DNA of 64,000 bases from Gloeopeniophorella convolvens (taxonomy: Eukaryota; Basidiomycota; Agaricomycetes; Russulales), in assembly GCA_022496205.1 (NCBI GenBank), contig WTXD01000038.1, positions 186,001 through 250,000 of the forward strand, given 5' to 3'. The position numbers were made by a program, and so were the translations under genes. Positions 22,910-33,764 of this stretch are shown here, piece by piece (the first letter of the stretch is position 1; each line of letters opens with the position of its first letter). The notes beneath the pieces are model-generated. The model was not told the origin of the DNA, made no database searches, and saw nothing but the letters and a program-made list of their open reading frames with translations.

Positions 22910-25108
22910 TCAACTCACCAGAGGTACAAGGCTGCTCAGCTAATACGTAGCACAGCTCGATGTCAGCATCGTAGCAGTGGCCCGCAGGCGGGGGTAAAGC
23001 TCACATACCAGGGGTGTTTGAAAGTTGTCCATCTCGCCCTCGAACACAGCCTTGTCGTGCGCCGTGTCCTTTTCGCTACCAACGTTCCCGGTGCTTTGAG
23101 ACTGCACTGCACTGCCCCTCTCCTCGAGCGCCGCCTCACGTTTCAGCCGTGCCTTCTCACCGCGTGTCCACGCATGTAATTCGAGCGACGTCGCATGGAG
23201 CATGAAGCTGCGCGGGTATCAGACTAAGCTGCTAGTTAGAAAAACGCGATAGGCTCACTTGACGTGTGTCATTAGCTCCCTGTAGGATGGGCTCTTGTTC
23301 TTCTCTGCGGAAAGGCCAAATGAGACGACGCATGGGTAAGGGAGGAATGGAACCATGGACGCACCGAGAAAGCTGCACACCTCCGTCGTGAGCGAGCGGT
23401 CCCGAGCCTCCCATGTGCGTTGATAGTCTGAACATGCCGCAAGGGAAACCTGCACGTCGACTTCAATCCGTCATGTCTACCGTGTAGGACGCAAGGCACA
23501 TACTACAGTCGGTGACTCCACGATCTCCGTGCATGCGTTAAGGCACCACCCGTTGCACGGGAAGCGAGACTCGGGCGATGCACAGATACGCGGTGACGCG
23601 GGGAGGGTGTGTTCGCGTAGATGACTCGCGCCAAGTTCCTGAGGAGCTGGTGCGACGCGCGCATCGATGCTCAACGGGATGCTGACGAACATCGCGAAAG
23701 CAGATGGCCGGGGGCGCTCGTTTACACTCGGCGCAATATGATGCGCAAGTACGCTTGTGATACTCTGCGGCTCGCGCGTAACGGAGTTGGTGGGGAGAAA
23801 GAAGTCTTGAACCACTGAGAACATATTCAACTCGAGATCGTCAGAACATAGAGGGTCACATGCTTCCCGCGTTCCGGCGAACTACGAGGGGACAGAGAAG
23901 GTATAATGAGCACAGGCGCTACAGATTTCGGAAGAGACCAAGGGGCGCACCGGTCACATTCTGCCATGACTTAGTGCGGCGTCTGCCTTTCGAGCGCCAG
24001 GGGACGTAGATCGAATTGCAGTGATAATGTGGGAGATCCAGCAACGTGCCCGAGTGACATGTGTCAAGGAGTGCCTGCTAAGCCTCAGCTCCTCTGGGCG
24101 ACGAACAAGCAAGCGCGCTGCACGCACAAATAGAGAGCAACCAGCGGGGAGTGGCTTGACGAGGATATCATTCAGGTCCTAGACACCGCACCCTTGGTGA
24201 CACATACGAAGGCCCAGGGCAAAGGGTACGTACATTGTCGATGATGATCTCGTCGTCGATCGTGATGAGGTCTGCCGGCACCCCAAGCTCTGTGAGTCCG
24301 GGTCCTTCGAGCACTCGGCGAAAAGAAGACTTACACTCGTCCTGGAAGTCCTCCTCATTGAGATCCCTCGAACGTTGCTGGTTCGAGTGACCTGAGACTA
24401 TTCGGGATCAGCGCGGAGTCGAGGCGAGGGGAAGGCTCGACGCACAGAGGAACGTGAAACGGTCACCGGAAGTAGCACCTGAAGTCAGACGGCGAAGTTC
24501 CCTGAGCTGAGAAGGGAGGGCGTAAGAACAGCCTCATGCTGTGCGTCATGGTGGCAAAGGATGCGCTGGACTCACCAAGTTCTCGCGCGTGGGCTGGAGG
24601 TCTGCTGGTAGGTTCGGATCGTCTTTCATCACGACGACATCCTCGAGTGCATACCCATACGAATCTAAAAGCGAAACAATCAGATTTGCGGAAAGGAAGG
24701 GAAAGAAGGCGCACCGAGTAACAGAGTACTATACCGATCGACATCCTTATGTGTATTGAGGAGCTCGCCGCGATACGAGATGCCGACAAGTAGCGCGCGG
24801 CGCACGCCCAATCTTGAGCGTGCTACTGACCCTGCGGCAGCGAGCACACCCCCCGTCGAGTCCGGAGCACCGCCCTCTTCTTCGTCGGGCAGGCGGATGC
24901 GGCGCGGCCACGGGAGCACACTCCCTAACCAGTACCGCATTGCGCCAGGGCTCAAGGCGCAAAAGTTGGAGATACTCCGCCAACGGGGCGACGACAGCCC
25001 AGAGCCGGGACGACTCAGAGCGTTGATGGGCCCACTTCTGGGTGGTTCAAGAGCTGGCGCAACGACATGGCTGGCGAGGCCGCGGACGGAGCTGATGAAG
25101 TTGCCCAT
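22910..25108 (-). CDS. Metacaspase-like protein, copy 2
   Basis: Start chosen at the ATG at 25108 (MGNFISSVRG, context CCATGG). The N-terminal region of about 100 residues is Pro/Ser/Arg-rich. Then come 'RRALLVGISYRGE' and 'HKDVDRYSTLLL', 'YGYALEDVVVMKDDPNL', 'ATSGDRFTFLF', 'SGHSNQQ' (catalytic His, about 24381-24400), 'ITIDDEIIIDN' and 'LLDTCHSGTLLDLPHYHCN' (catalytic Cys, about 24045-24067). Further downstream are a 'PCNGWC' motif, 'VSLAACSDYQRTWE', 'ELMTHV' and 'GEMDNFQTPL', ending at a TGA at 22910-22912. Where copy 1 has an intron after its 'DE', this copy can be read straight through. The middle of the C-terminal region (about 23480-23830) is poorly conserved. Functionally a presumed caspase-fold Cys protease; the divergent His motif (FSGHSNQ) places it apart from copy 1 but near copy 3. 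Confidence 0.8.
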
Positions 25109-25865
25109 GGGACGAGACAATGCTAGGGACTGTCGGAGGGTAGGGGGGACGGGATGTGAAGCCTAGATAGCGAATTTAGCAGCATGTCGAAGCTGGGGTG
25201 TATAAGTATGTAAGAACACGCGAGGGAGCACCGCAAGAGGCAGGCATTGCCTGACATGGCCGCAATACGCTGCATGGATCGTGGGAGTTTTATTCTATTG
25301 GCTGTGCCGCGCTGGGGACTCGTGCAGCTCCAGCCTCCTCCAGCATTGCTGCATCGGATGCCACAGCCGCGGGTTTCTCGAGGTCGCGGAGACCACGCAC
25401 GGGGCAATCGAGAACCATATCGTATCAGTCAACGACCGAGCGAGAGGCTGTGCAGGAGGCCAAGCTCGCCATGCAGTGGCCGCGTGTAGGATTTAAAACG
25501 GTTAAAACGGTGACTCGGTTGCACGTTTCTGCACTGGATCGAATTAGGTGAATGTATGGAAAAAGGACAAGGAATGCCGTAGTGGTCATAGTAGCGGTAT
25601 GTATCAATTCATGTATGGAAGTGCGGGAGCCACGACAGTATGGGTGCATTGAGGTAGTACATCAGAAATGCGTGGCATCAGGGGGGCAGCAAAGTAGGAA
25701 TAAACATGTCCTTGGTTGAAGATACATAAGGGAGGCCACCGCTAAGTACTAGGAGAACCTTGCGGATCTGCGGTATACTATATGCATGATGCACATGATG
25801 TGCCAAGAGGAGGATGTCGGAAAGGTTGAAAGGCGAATGATGGTCACGGAGTTCACAGCTGCAAG

Positions 25866-27742
25866 CTATCCTTCATATTCTGCACGAAACCCAATCAACG
25901 GGGCTGGTCGAGAGGGAGCGAGCGGTAGGATGAGACGCACGAGTTTCGCGAGGCTGCTCAGCTCAGGCGCTTGAAAATTGTCAATCTCGCCATCGAATCC
26001 GAGACCCAGCCCACGCGCTTTCTTTTTCTTCTCGAACCTTGTATATTCATGCAATGCGCGAGCATTATCATGTAGCCGGAAACTGAGAAAGAAAGATCAG
26101 CGATTCTACGGATCAAAGAGTAGAACAGAGCAACCTACTTGATATGGGACATCAATTCGTGGTAGGATGGATATGGGAGCGTCTCTGATGTGCTCGTCAG
26201 TCACATGCCTGAGCAGACGTAGGTGAGGCCATGCTCACGAAGGTAGTTGCACAGCACTGTTGTTAGCGAACCGCGGGGACCCTCCCACGCGCGCTGCAAG
26301 TCCGAGCATGCGGAAAGGGATACCTGAGGGGGCGACTCGGTCAGCGATCATCGCGCGCACCCGGCGTGTGCGTAGGACGCACTACAGTGGGGAATAGATA
26401 AGGCTCGGGTTTGCACCACCCGTCGCACGGCATGCGTGACACAGGCGAGTCGCACTGCAACGGCGATAGGAACGGGGTGCGCTCCCGGGCACGCCGCGTG
26501 GGTGGGCGCCGGCCGACAAAGCGCGCTGGTCCATTGAAGAGCCTTCGCCGAGTTTAGTGTCGATCCGGAGCGTAGGGAAAGCCACTGCCGGGTCCGTGAA
26601 GTGCCGCGGAGACATCACACTGGAGATCGAAGGGGGAGGATGGACTAATTGGTCGTTACAACCAACAACGACCCCATATGCGCCGCCTCGTACTGGAGAG
26701 GTATCAAACCGGGTCAAGGCCAGGAGAGATATAGGGCTGACCGTTCTTGTTGAGCATCGTTTGTGTACGACGCTCGCCTTTGGATTGCCAGGGTACGTAG
26801 ACGTTATTGCAGTGATGGTGTGGGAGGTCCAGCATAGTTCCCGAATGGCACGTATCGAGAATAGCCTAGTGACAGTCCATCACCATCGTGGGCGCTGAGC
26901 TCAGAGAGTTACGCACCAGAAGGGAGCAATCGACTGGGAGGGGCATGACAAGGATCTGTTTCAGCTCCTATAGATGTGTCAGCAGATGGGTTACGGAGAC
27001 TGGCAATGTGATAAGCTTGCATTATCGATGATGCGTTGCTCGTCGCTCGTGATAATCACTGTTAAGTGTATGCGGTGAGACTGACGCGTTAATGAGAAAG
27101 GAGGCTTATCTTGCCTTCGTCCTGACCGTCTTCCTCCTCGTCTGGGTCACCGCCAGCGGGCTGCTGGTCGGAATGGCCGGAATCTATGCGGGGTGGTCAA
27201 GACCACAGGGCCCGGGAGTGACGGAGATACGCACACAAGAACGTGAACTTGTCTCCCGATGACGCATCAGAGACAAGCCGCTTCAATTCGCGAATCTACG
27301 GTGGGTATTTCAGTCGAATTCCGATCGCGGTGCGGATGGAGGAACGGTACCATGTTCTCGCGCGTGGGCTGCAAGAGGCCAGGAAGGGCTAAATCATCTT
27401 TGAGGACTGTGATATCCTCCGAGAGGTAGCCATAGGTGCCTACGAAGAAGATAATTGTAGGAGGGGGAAATGCTTCCGAGATGCCGATGAGGGCGCACCG
27501 ATGAGAAGGTCCCGAAACCGGTCGACGTCGCTGTGAGGGCCATCGAGAGGTTGCCAGGTGTTGTGCTTACCCTTGTAGGAGATACCTACAAGAAGTGCAC
27601 GACGCTTTGTCGCCTGTACAACCTCGACCTTGACTTCTGAATCGACCCCAGACGGGAGGCGGATGCGACCGGTGGGATTGGGTTCATGGTATGGCCAGAG
27701 AGCGCAACAAGATAACATTGTGCTCCAAAGTGAGTCGGACAT
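25866..27742 (-). CDS. Metacaspase-like protein, copy 3
   Basis: Starts at the ATG at 27742 (MSDSLWSTML). Exons in order give 'RRALLVGISYKGK', 'DVDRFRDLLI', 'YGYLSEDITVLKDDLAL', 'ASSGDKFTFL', 'YSGHSDQQ' (catalytic His, about 27168-27185), 'SDEQRIIDN' and 'ILDTCHSGTMLDLPHHHCN' (catalytic Cys, about 26836-26860). Then 'PCDGWC' (about 26400-26420), 'VSLSACSDLQRAWEG', 'YHELMSHIK' and 'GEIDNFQAPELSSLAKL', ending at 25866. It is closest to copy 2 in motif spelling and layout. Two introns appear to use GC rather than GT donors (after 'DE' and after 'IIDN'). Same presumed protease role. Exon borders between the Cys motif and the PCDGWC motif are unresolved. Confidence 0.8.
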
Positions 27743-29383
27743 TGGGTGACAGGAAATTTGCTCTCGCTCAGAGGCAGAGCTGAACAGATGTAGTGGCCGT
27801 GGGGGGAAGAGTCATTGAACGGGGGCTGGGCTCCGGGAGTTGATATAGATACTTAAGTTTCCCGTTGATGCGCGCACCGTCGGCAACCAATGTATGTATC
27901 ACCAAATTGAATTCGCATGAGCGCGTAAGTAAGCCGATCGGCTGGGCCGTCCTTGCGCCGCTTCTGTTCAGATTCAGGGCCGCTTCTCTCTTCCCTTCTT
28001 CGCCTGGCACCGAATCCGGCCACGCGCTCTAGTGCTATCTGGGGTCTCCTCCGCTCGTCGAGTCCGCCTGACCACCATCCGACGCAGTCGAAGGCCGCAG
28101 AACTCGCCGTTCACGCTCAAGCGCTCCTCACAGCACGTCAGGTCTAGGCTCTGGCGTCGGAGATGTTGCTCTGCTTCCTGCATTCGTCGCGCGCCTGCCT
28201 GGGCCCGATGAAGCAGAAATCGCCGGTGGGTGCATCGTGTCAGCGTACGCGTCTATGTACTATGCTCTGAGCATCATGTTGATTAAATTGCAGCGAGCGC
28301 CGTTTCACATGTCCGAGTCAGAGCTTTCTCCTCTACGAGAGCCGGTGGTATTAGCATAATTCGCGGGGCAAAAACGATGTTTCTCACAGGGCATTTCTAC
28401 GACAGTGCACCAACCAAGGATCGACATCACAACGGCACGATGCACAGGGCGACACATCAAAATATCAAGGGCTCGGCGCTCGGCGCTCAGCTGTCGCCCG
28501 TGTCAGCGCCCAAGTTCTCCCATCATCATCATTTCGATCTGCGTGTCGGCGTGGTTTGGTGGCTCGCTCCTGGGTGCCCTTCCACAACGCAAGTGCAGTG
28601 TTGCCCATGGTGTCTTTGCATCGAGGACGACGGGAGCTGGCTACATCTCAGTCCGTACCTGGGAAAATGCAGTGAGCATGCAGCTATGCTCTCTCGGATA
28701 TGTTTGGTGGGGTGGCAGGGGAACGTTGCCCGAATCTGTGATATCCGCTAGCGTGCCGTTGGATGGCCCACAGTTCAGCCGTGCGTGTGCATGCTTGTTC
28801 AAGGGACCGGAGTGGGGCCCAGCTCCGAACAGAATGTTGGTTGTGCGGTCTGGACAACTTCAAGGTGTATATTCGGCAGCGGGAGTAAAGGAAGAATTCC
28901 CGCTTTTGGTCCCCGTGGCAGTGCGAAAGCGACAAGAGGCGCGGCCGCGAACCAGGTCGGTTCGTGCGCTCCCGTCGGGCCACCGGGCCACCACGTCGGG
29001 CGTTCGCGTGCCGGTTGGGTTTCGGTTTTCGGTCGCGTTCGTCTTCGCCCCCTTGTCATCGTCCCGTCCTCTTTTATCCCTCGCTGGCTCTCCCGTGTCT
29101 CTGAACTGGCTCTGGCTCTGGCTTGGTACCTCTAACCCCACCCGCCCCTCAATTCCTTCCCTGGACCGACGCTCCTCGATGCTCCTTGGTGCTTTCCGAC
29201 GCTCTCAATCCCCCTCCTCTCTCCGCTGGCTCTGATTCGGCGACTCTGGCCCCACCTGCCCCTCAATCCACACCAACCCGCCACTAATCTGACGCTCCTT
29301 GATGCTCGCTCTGCTTTGCTCTCCCTTGCCTCTGCAGCATGATGGGCCCGCCACTTCGCTTGGTTTTTTGCTTATATTCCAGT
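27743..29383. other. Intergenic region with one long uncertain open frame
   Basis: A plus-strand frame of 276 codons (28405-29235) is open, but mirror frames are open on the minus strand, no domain is recognisable and its composition is arbitrary, so I do not call it a gene. About 29100-29300 is CT-rich and holds two imperfect copies of a C-rich stretch (ACCCGCCCCTCAAT and ACCTGCCCCTCAAT), perhaps part of the promoter of the gene at 29384. Confidence 0.4.
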
Positions 29384-29782
29384 ATGTCGCGCCGAGCCCG
29401 CCAATTGCCTGCGGTTGGTGCAGCGACGGCAACGCCGCTGGCATCTGCACTGTACATGACCGCGGAGTGAGTCCCCAGTTCACCCCGCTCCACCCTGACA
29501 TGCAGGTCGTACCATTTTGACGACTCGATGCGCTTCCTCCACGCGCGCCGCGCCGCGCACGGTGCGCACCTGTGCCAGATTGAGAACGTGGTATACACGC
29601 TGTACGCGTACGACGCCGTGCCGAGTGGGAAGAGCAGTTGTGTGTCAAGCGATGGCGAGGTGGGCGGTGCTGCGGCGCCTGCGTCGGCGGTTGTGGGCAG
29701 CCTAATGGGCATACCCGAGCTCGCGGAAGGCGCTGCCAAACGGGGGCGGCGGCGTAGGGAAGCGCAAGGACAGCACCAGTAG
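29384..29782 (+). CDS. Small two-exon gene, function unknown
   Basis: Exon 1 is 29384-29466 and exon 2 is 29506-29782; a GTGAGT donor and TGCAG acceptor join them in the correct phase to 119 residues. The intron would be only 39 bp, short even for a basidiomycete. The protein starts MSRRARQLPAV. Its central part is helical-looking ('DDSMRFLHARRAAHGAHLCQIENVVYTLYAYD') and it ends in an Ala/Gly-rich then basic tail. I do not recognise a family. The sequence just upstream of the ATG (TTATATTCCAG) resembles a splice acceptor, so a further 5' exon is possible. Confidence 0.4.
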
Positions 29783-31928
29783 GTGGGACGCGCGCGCACC
29801 GGGTGAGGCGAGCAAGCTCAGTGTGTTGTCGGTAACGCCCATTGGCAGGTTGAAGTGCGTCTCGTTGTCCGGTACGGGCCCGATAGATGTGTATGGTGCC
29901 GGGCACGAGCCGGGTGCGATGTGTACACACGTTACATTGCGACCAGTACTGGGGCTTACGCTACGCACTTAAGCACTTTGTGTGCGACACCTTTGACTAT
30001 GCGAACCTTGCGATCACCGCGATTGAATCTGAGGCCTTGAGATCTTGAGACACCGAAATGGGTGGCCGCGCGGGAGTAGTAGGCGTTCGGGTGGTGCGGT
30101 GACTCACTGGTGACTCGGACAGTAGCGCTGACTCAGGCTCCCGCGGCCACAGACTGGCTGAACGTGCTACACCCACGCTCCGCCTTTAAATACCCCGCCT
30201 TGTCCAGCTGTTGTCCATTGATTCCCATCTCAGACTTGTTCAAATTCGTTGGTCTTGCTCGTCTCCTCAAGCCAGTGGCTACTATACTGTTTGGTAGCAA
30301 ATCCAAAGCGAATCGGTCCCACAAGAGCACTCGAAAAGGATGGCACCCAGTGGCCCTCCTGTTGGAATCATGATCGTCGGACAGCGATAAGATAAGGATA
30401 TCGGACATAGATTAGTCGTAGCGTACACTCTTTGTTCCTTACTGTTTGACACACGACTGTGTAGACAAACGGATTCATCCCTCCTTACCTCGACGGGCGA
30501 CACCATCCTGTCTTGAGTTACGGAATATTCACACCTCCTACTCTCACGGAGATTTGGAAGATTGCTCGCCGAACTACAGACATTATTGAGAAGTGTATAA
30601 CACTCCAGGTCTGCGTCTTCAGCAGTGCAGCCTCATCCTTGTGGACAGACATCAAACGGGTCCCAAATGTACGTCCTCTCATTACACCCATGCACACTGT
30701 AAGAGTCTCTAGGCTGTCAAGCCAGTGCTGAGTATGAACCCGTTCTATTGACAGATTCTAATCAGCTATAGGTATGACATGAAAGGACTGAGGATCCCGG
30801 ACACTGGGATCCTCACACAAAGTAGACAATGATGACTAATAACTATATAGGTTTAGGTAATAGGCTCCCACAGGGAGCCGTGGGCCTTACACACACAGTC
30901 GCTGAAGCAGATTTACACATTTAAGGATGTAGACATTGTTATATCAAATAATCGGACATCAAACTTTGACGCAGAGGATATTAAAGAGGTGATCATCAAC
31001 GAGGACAGTTGTTACTTCCTCACACCCTCTCAAATCCCCGGGGCGGCACATCAGATCCTCTATTGCCACCTCCCTGGTTGGCAAACAGGGAACCATTTGT
31101 GGCGGGAGCTCCAACTCCACACAACACCAGTACAGTCAAGGAAAGGTTGGTTGAGACAACCAACGAGGTGTTCGCGCAGAGCTGAAGTCTTGCGCCAACC
31201 AACTGTCCAGGAGCGGTGTTGCAACTTGGAGGCCTTTGTGCAAGGTCTCGCAACGAGTCAAACTGTAAACAAGCTGGTCCTCAAGATTAGAATGTATACT
31301 ACTACAGAGGCTTGTTGGCACTCTTACCTGGTCCTCAAGAGGAAAGTCTGAGGACCTAAGTGCGCAACTACATGGGTTTATATACTACTAGAGGAGCGCT
31401 TACTAAGCGACTCCGCAGCTGCTGACTGAGCGACTTGGTGCTGACTGATGCACCTTACTCACGCTCACTAAGCCAATTTCCCACACTACGTCATGCTCAC
31501 TCAGCGATGACATCATGCGCAGCACAATCTAGACTACTGACGTCACTATGACGTCACAACCCAAAGTCCATGGCCTCTAGGCCCTTCCGGCCCATTCTAA
31601 CCCTAGTATCCCACGGGACGAGTCACAAGACGAGTCACGTGTCGTCATGTGCAGCTTACGTAAGCCTGCACCTAACGCAAAGGAAATAATTCCCGTGGAA
31701 TATGTACTTTTAGCACTTCTTCGATTACTCAGCTAGCAGTGAAGGCTCAAGCCTGCTAGATGGTCCAGGAATCCTTCAAAAAGACGCGTCCGTGACACCA
31801 TTGTGTCAAGGTTGACATTCTTATCTCACTGACGCTCAACCTTCCAGACGTCTCATCCTCTGTTGAGTTTATCAAAGACATCCCTGTGATGCCTATCTTT
31901 GATCTTCTCATAATGAAGACCCAGGGTT
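29783..31928. other. Gene-poor DNA with remnant open frames and LTR-like sequence
   Basis: Around 30905-31100 a plus-strand frame ('KDVDIVISNN', 'DIKEVIINED') looks formerly coding but is broken and unidentified. About 31330-31750 looks like LTR U3 sequence: a TTTATATACTAC TATA-like box and several TGACGTCA motifs (about 31540-31560), similar in style to the LTR1 family further right. The ends could not be defined. An inverted repeat GGATCCCGG-CACTGGGATCC lies at about 30795. Confidence 0.35.
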
Positions 31929-32066
31929 TGTCACGAATTGTATGATACATTTTCTTTTTCCTTCCTTTCCATCTGTACGATACGAGTTCCGTTCCGATAT
32001 CTGACTCAAAGACACTTATCTTTCACTCGTCATACAATTCCTTCACTTATTTTGACGCGCCCCTTT
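31929..32066 (+). repeat. Truncated old LTR4 copy, plus orientation
   Basis: It begins TGTCACGAATTG and is clearly related, in opposite orientation, to the first 140 bp of the LTR read on the minus strand from 55411. Shared strings include 'GTACGATACGAGTTCCGTTCC' and 'TTGACGC-CCCCTT'. It stops at the TG at 32067, where the LTR of gypsy B begins, so gypsy B probably inserted into this older copy. Confidence 0.55.
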
Positions 32067-32187
32067 TGTCATGGCCTGAGCTGGCGCATGCGAGGCAGGC
32101 GAGGGCTGAGACGAGTGAGGTTTGGTAAGTCAGTCTCGATGTGAGCTGGTCCTCGAAGGTGCACACAAATGTGTATGAGATCCTGGG
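32067..32187 (-). repeat. Gypsy B 3' LTR (LTR4), distal fragment
   Basis: Read on the minus strand this piece ends ...CCATGACA, the inverted match of the LTR start TGTCACGA at 55411. It continues the LTR from 54979 once the inserted LTR1/KDZ block, flanked by CTGGG duplications (32183-32187 and 54979-54983), is removed. The complete LTR would be about 550 bp. Confidence 0.6.
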
Positions 32188-32647
32188 TGTCATGTGCTGT
32201 GCAGGGGTTCTGCCGAAGGACTTGCAAGACCTAAGCCTCGCGGTTGCAGTAGAGGATGAAGAGCAATGGGGCAAGTCGGGTGGCGTTCAAGCACACTAGA
32301 GGATGCCACTGAAACTCCAGTATATTACAGGAGGTCAAAGCTAAGGAGCTAAGACGCTACAGGCAGGTCCTTATATACTACAAGGTACCTACTGACTAAT
32401 CTACCGGATCGGGTTCATGTGGGTCAGGAAGCGTGGAGTACAAGTGGATCATGCTATAAATAGACATGATGACTAAACACTCACTAAGCTGACATCACCA
32501 TCAGTCAGCAGTGAGTCATCTGCGCTTTGTCATACTCAGGGTCTAGGCCTAGTCACAAGTCTTGTCACGTGCTTGGTCACGTGACTGCGGAGACCTCGGT
32601 CCTAAGGCCAAACGTGTGAGTCGGTCGTCAATACTCGTCGAAGCCTC
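32188..32647 (-). repeat. LTR1 solo LTR copy a, 3' part (split by KDZ element)
   Basis: Similar throughout, on the minus strand, to LTR1 copies at 36949-37516 and 53209-53775, but more diverged. Its outer end is TGTCATGTGCTGTG with the 5-bp direct repeat CTGGG outside. It breaks at CGAAGCCTC (32639-32647), the 9-bp duplication made by the KDZ insertion; the rest of the LTR resumes at 54872. Confidence 0.85.
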
Positions 32648-33480
32648 ACCTGATGGACACCACATTACCTCATCACGGCCAGGTTGATCCGGGTCTTACC
32701 GGCCTGTTGCCGGTCAGGCGTTCCTGATTTCTCCTCTCCCCAGCAGTCCCCACCCTCACCCGATGCCTCCCGGGACCGGTAAAAATGCTAAGTCCCACCG
32801 GTTCATGATCGGCACGTGGCCTGCCCCTTCACGTGCCTCTCCCACGCCTCCCGCGCCTCCGGCAAGGCCGGAGCTGCCTCCCGACGTCGTCCCGCAGTGC
32901 TTGCTCGCTGTGGGAGACAGCGAGCACGCTATTTTTGTTTTTCCCACGTATGTTCCGCATAGAATATACGACATATATATACCGTTCGATTCGTAATGAT
33001 GACGCGGACATGATGGTGTAATTCACGTGACATTTGGGACAGTTTTCAGGGTAAAAAAGGGATGGGGGGCCCAGGAGAGGGTTCGGGCATCTCGGGCTTA
33101 GCTGAGTGAGTGTGCCTTGTTCTCGGCAACCCATCGGATCATTACGTGGTCTTCCCACACGCCTTCCGCGTGTCTTCCATCATCCGGCAAGTCCGAGGCG
33201 GCCTCCCGACGTCGTCTCGCAGCACACAAGTGCTTGCTCGCTGTCTCCCACAGCGAGCACGCTGTTTAATGTTTTTCCCACGTACGTTCTGCATAGAGTA
33301 TACAACATATATATACCGTTCGATTCGTAATAATGACGTGGACGCGATGGTGCTATTTACGTGACTGTAAAAACACTTTCTGAGGTGAAAAAGGGACGGA
33401 GCACAGCTCGGGCAGCTCGGGCTAAGTCGAGTGGGCGTGCCTTGTTCTCGGCAACCCATCAGATCACTGTATCTATGACA
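32648..33480 (+). repeat. Left inverted arm of the KDZ element with internal tandem units
   Basis: Reverse-complementary to the right arm (about 53781-54862). After the first 200 bp it consists of two units of about 331 bp. Each holds a hairpin GCTCGCTG-NNNNN-CAGCGAGC (at about 32905 and 33236), a CATATATATACCG TATA-like box, a CACGTGA motif and a run ending in AAAAAGGGA. The right arm has three such units, so unit number has changed since insertion or differed originally. Confidence 0.75.
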
Positions 33481-33764
33481 TAGCCTTCCCATGATCGTTT
33501 GGCAAGTCTGGGACAGATTCCCGCCGTCTCCATGCTCATGGTCTCGCACCTCGGGCAGATCACGTGAACAGTAGCGTGCGCGTTTCGATGGCTAAGTCGA
33601 ATTCTGACCGTATGGGCCCCTTCCACGCTGTACCCTTGGGTTTCCTCCCTTTTTCCAGGTGTTGGGTTACTATAACATACTATGCAGACCATTGAGTTCA
33701 ATATATAATCATAAAAGATATAAGAAAGGTGTATACAGCTGTGATAATGGCCATATGCAGCCTC

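Noticed and set aside
28405..29235. 276-codon plus-strand frame
   Set aside because: Open mirror frames, no domain, arbitrary composition and a CT-rich 3' part; not enough to call a gene.
29205..29930. 241-codon minus-strand frame opposite the small gene at 29384
   Set aside because: It is the antisense shadow of a better-supported plus-strand gene with matched splice sites.
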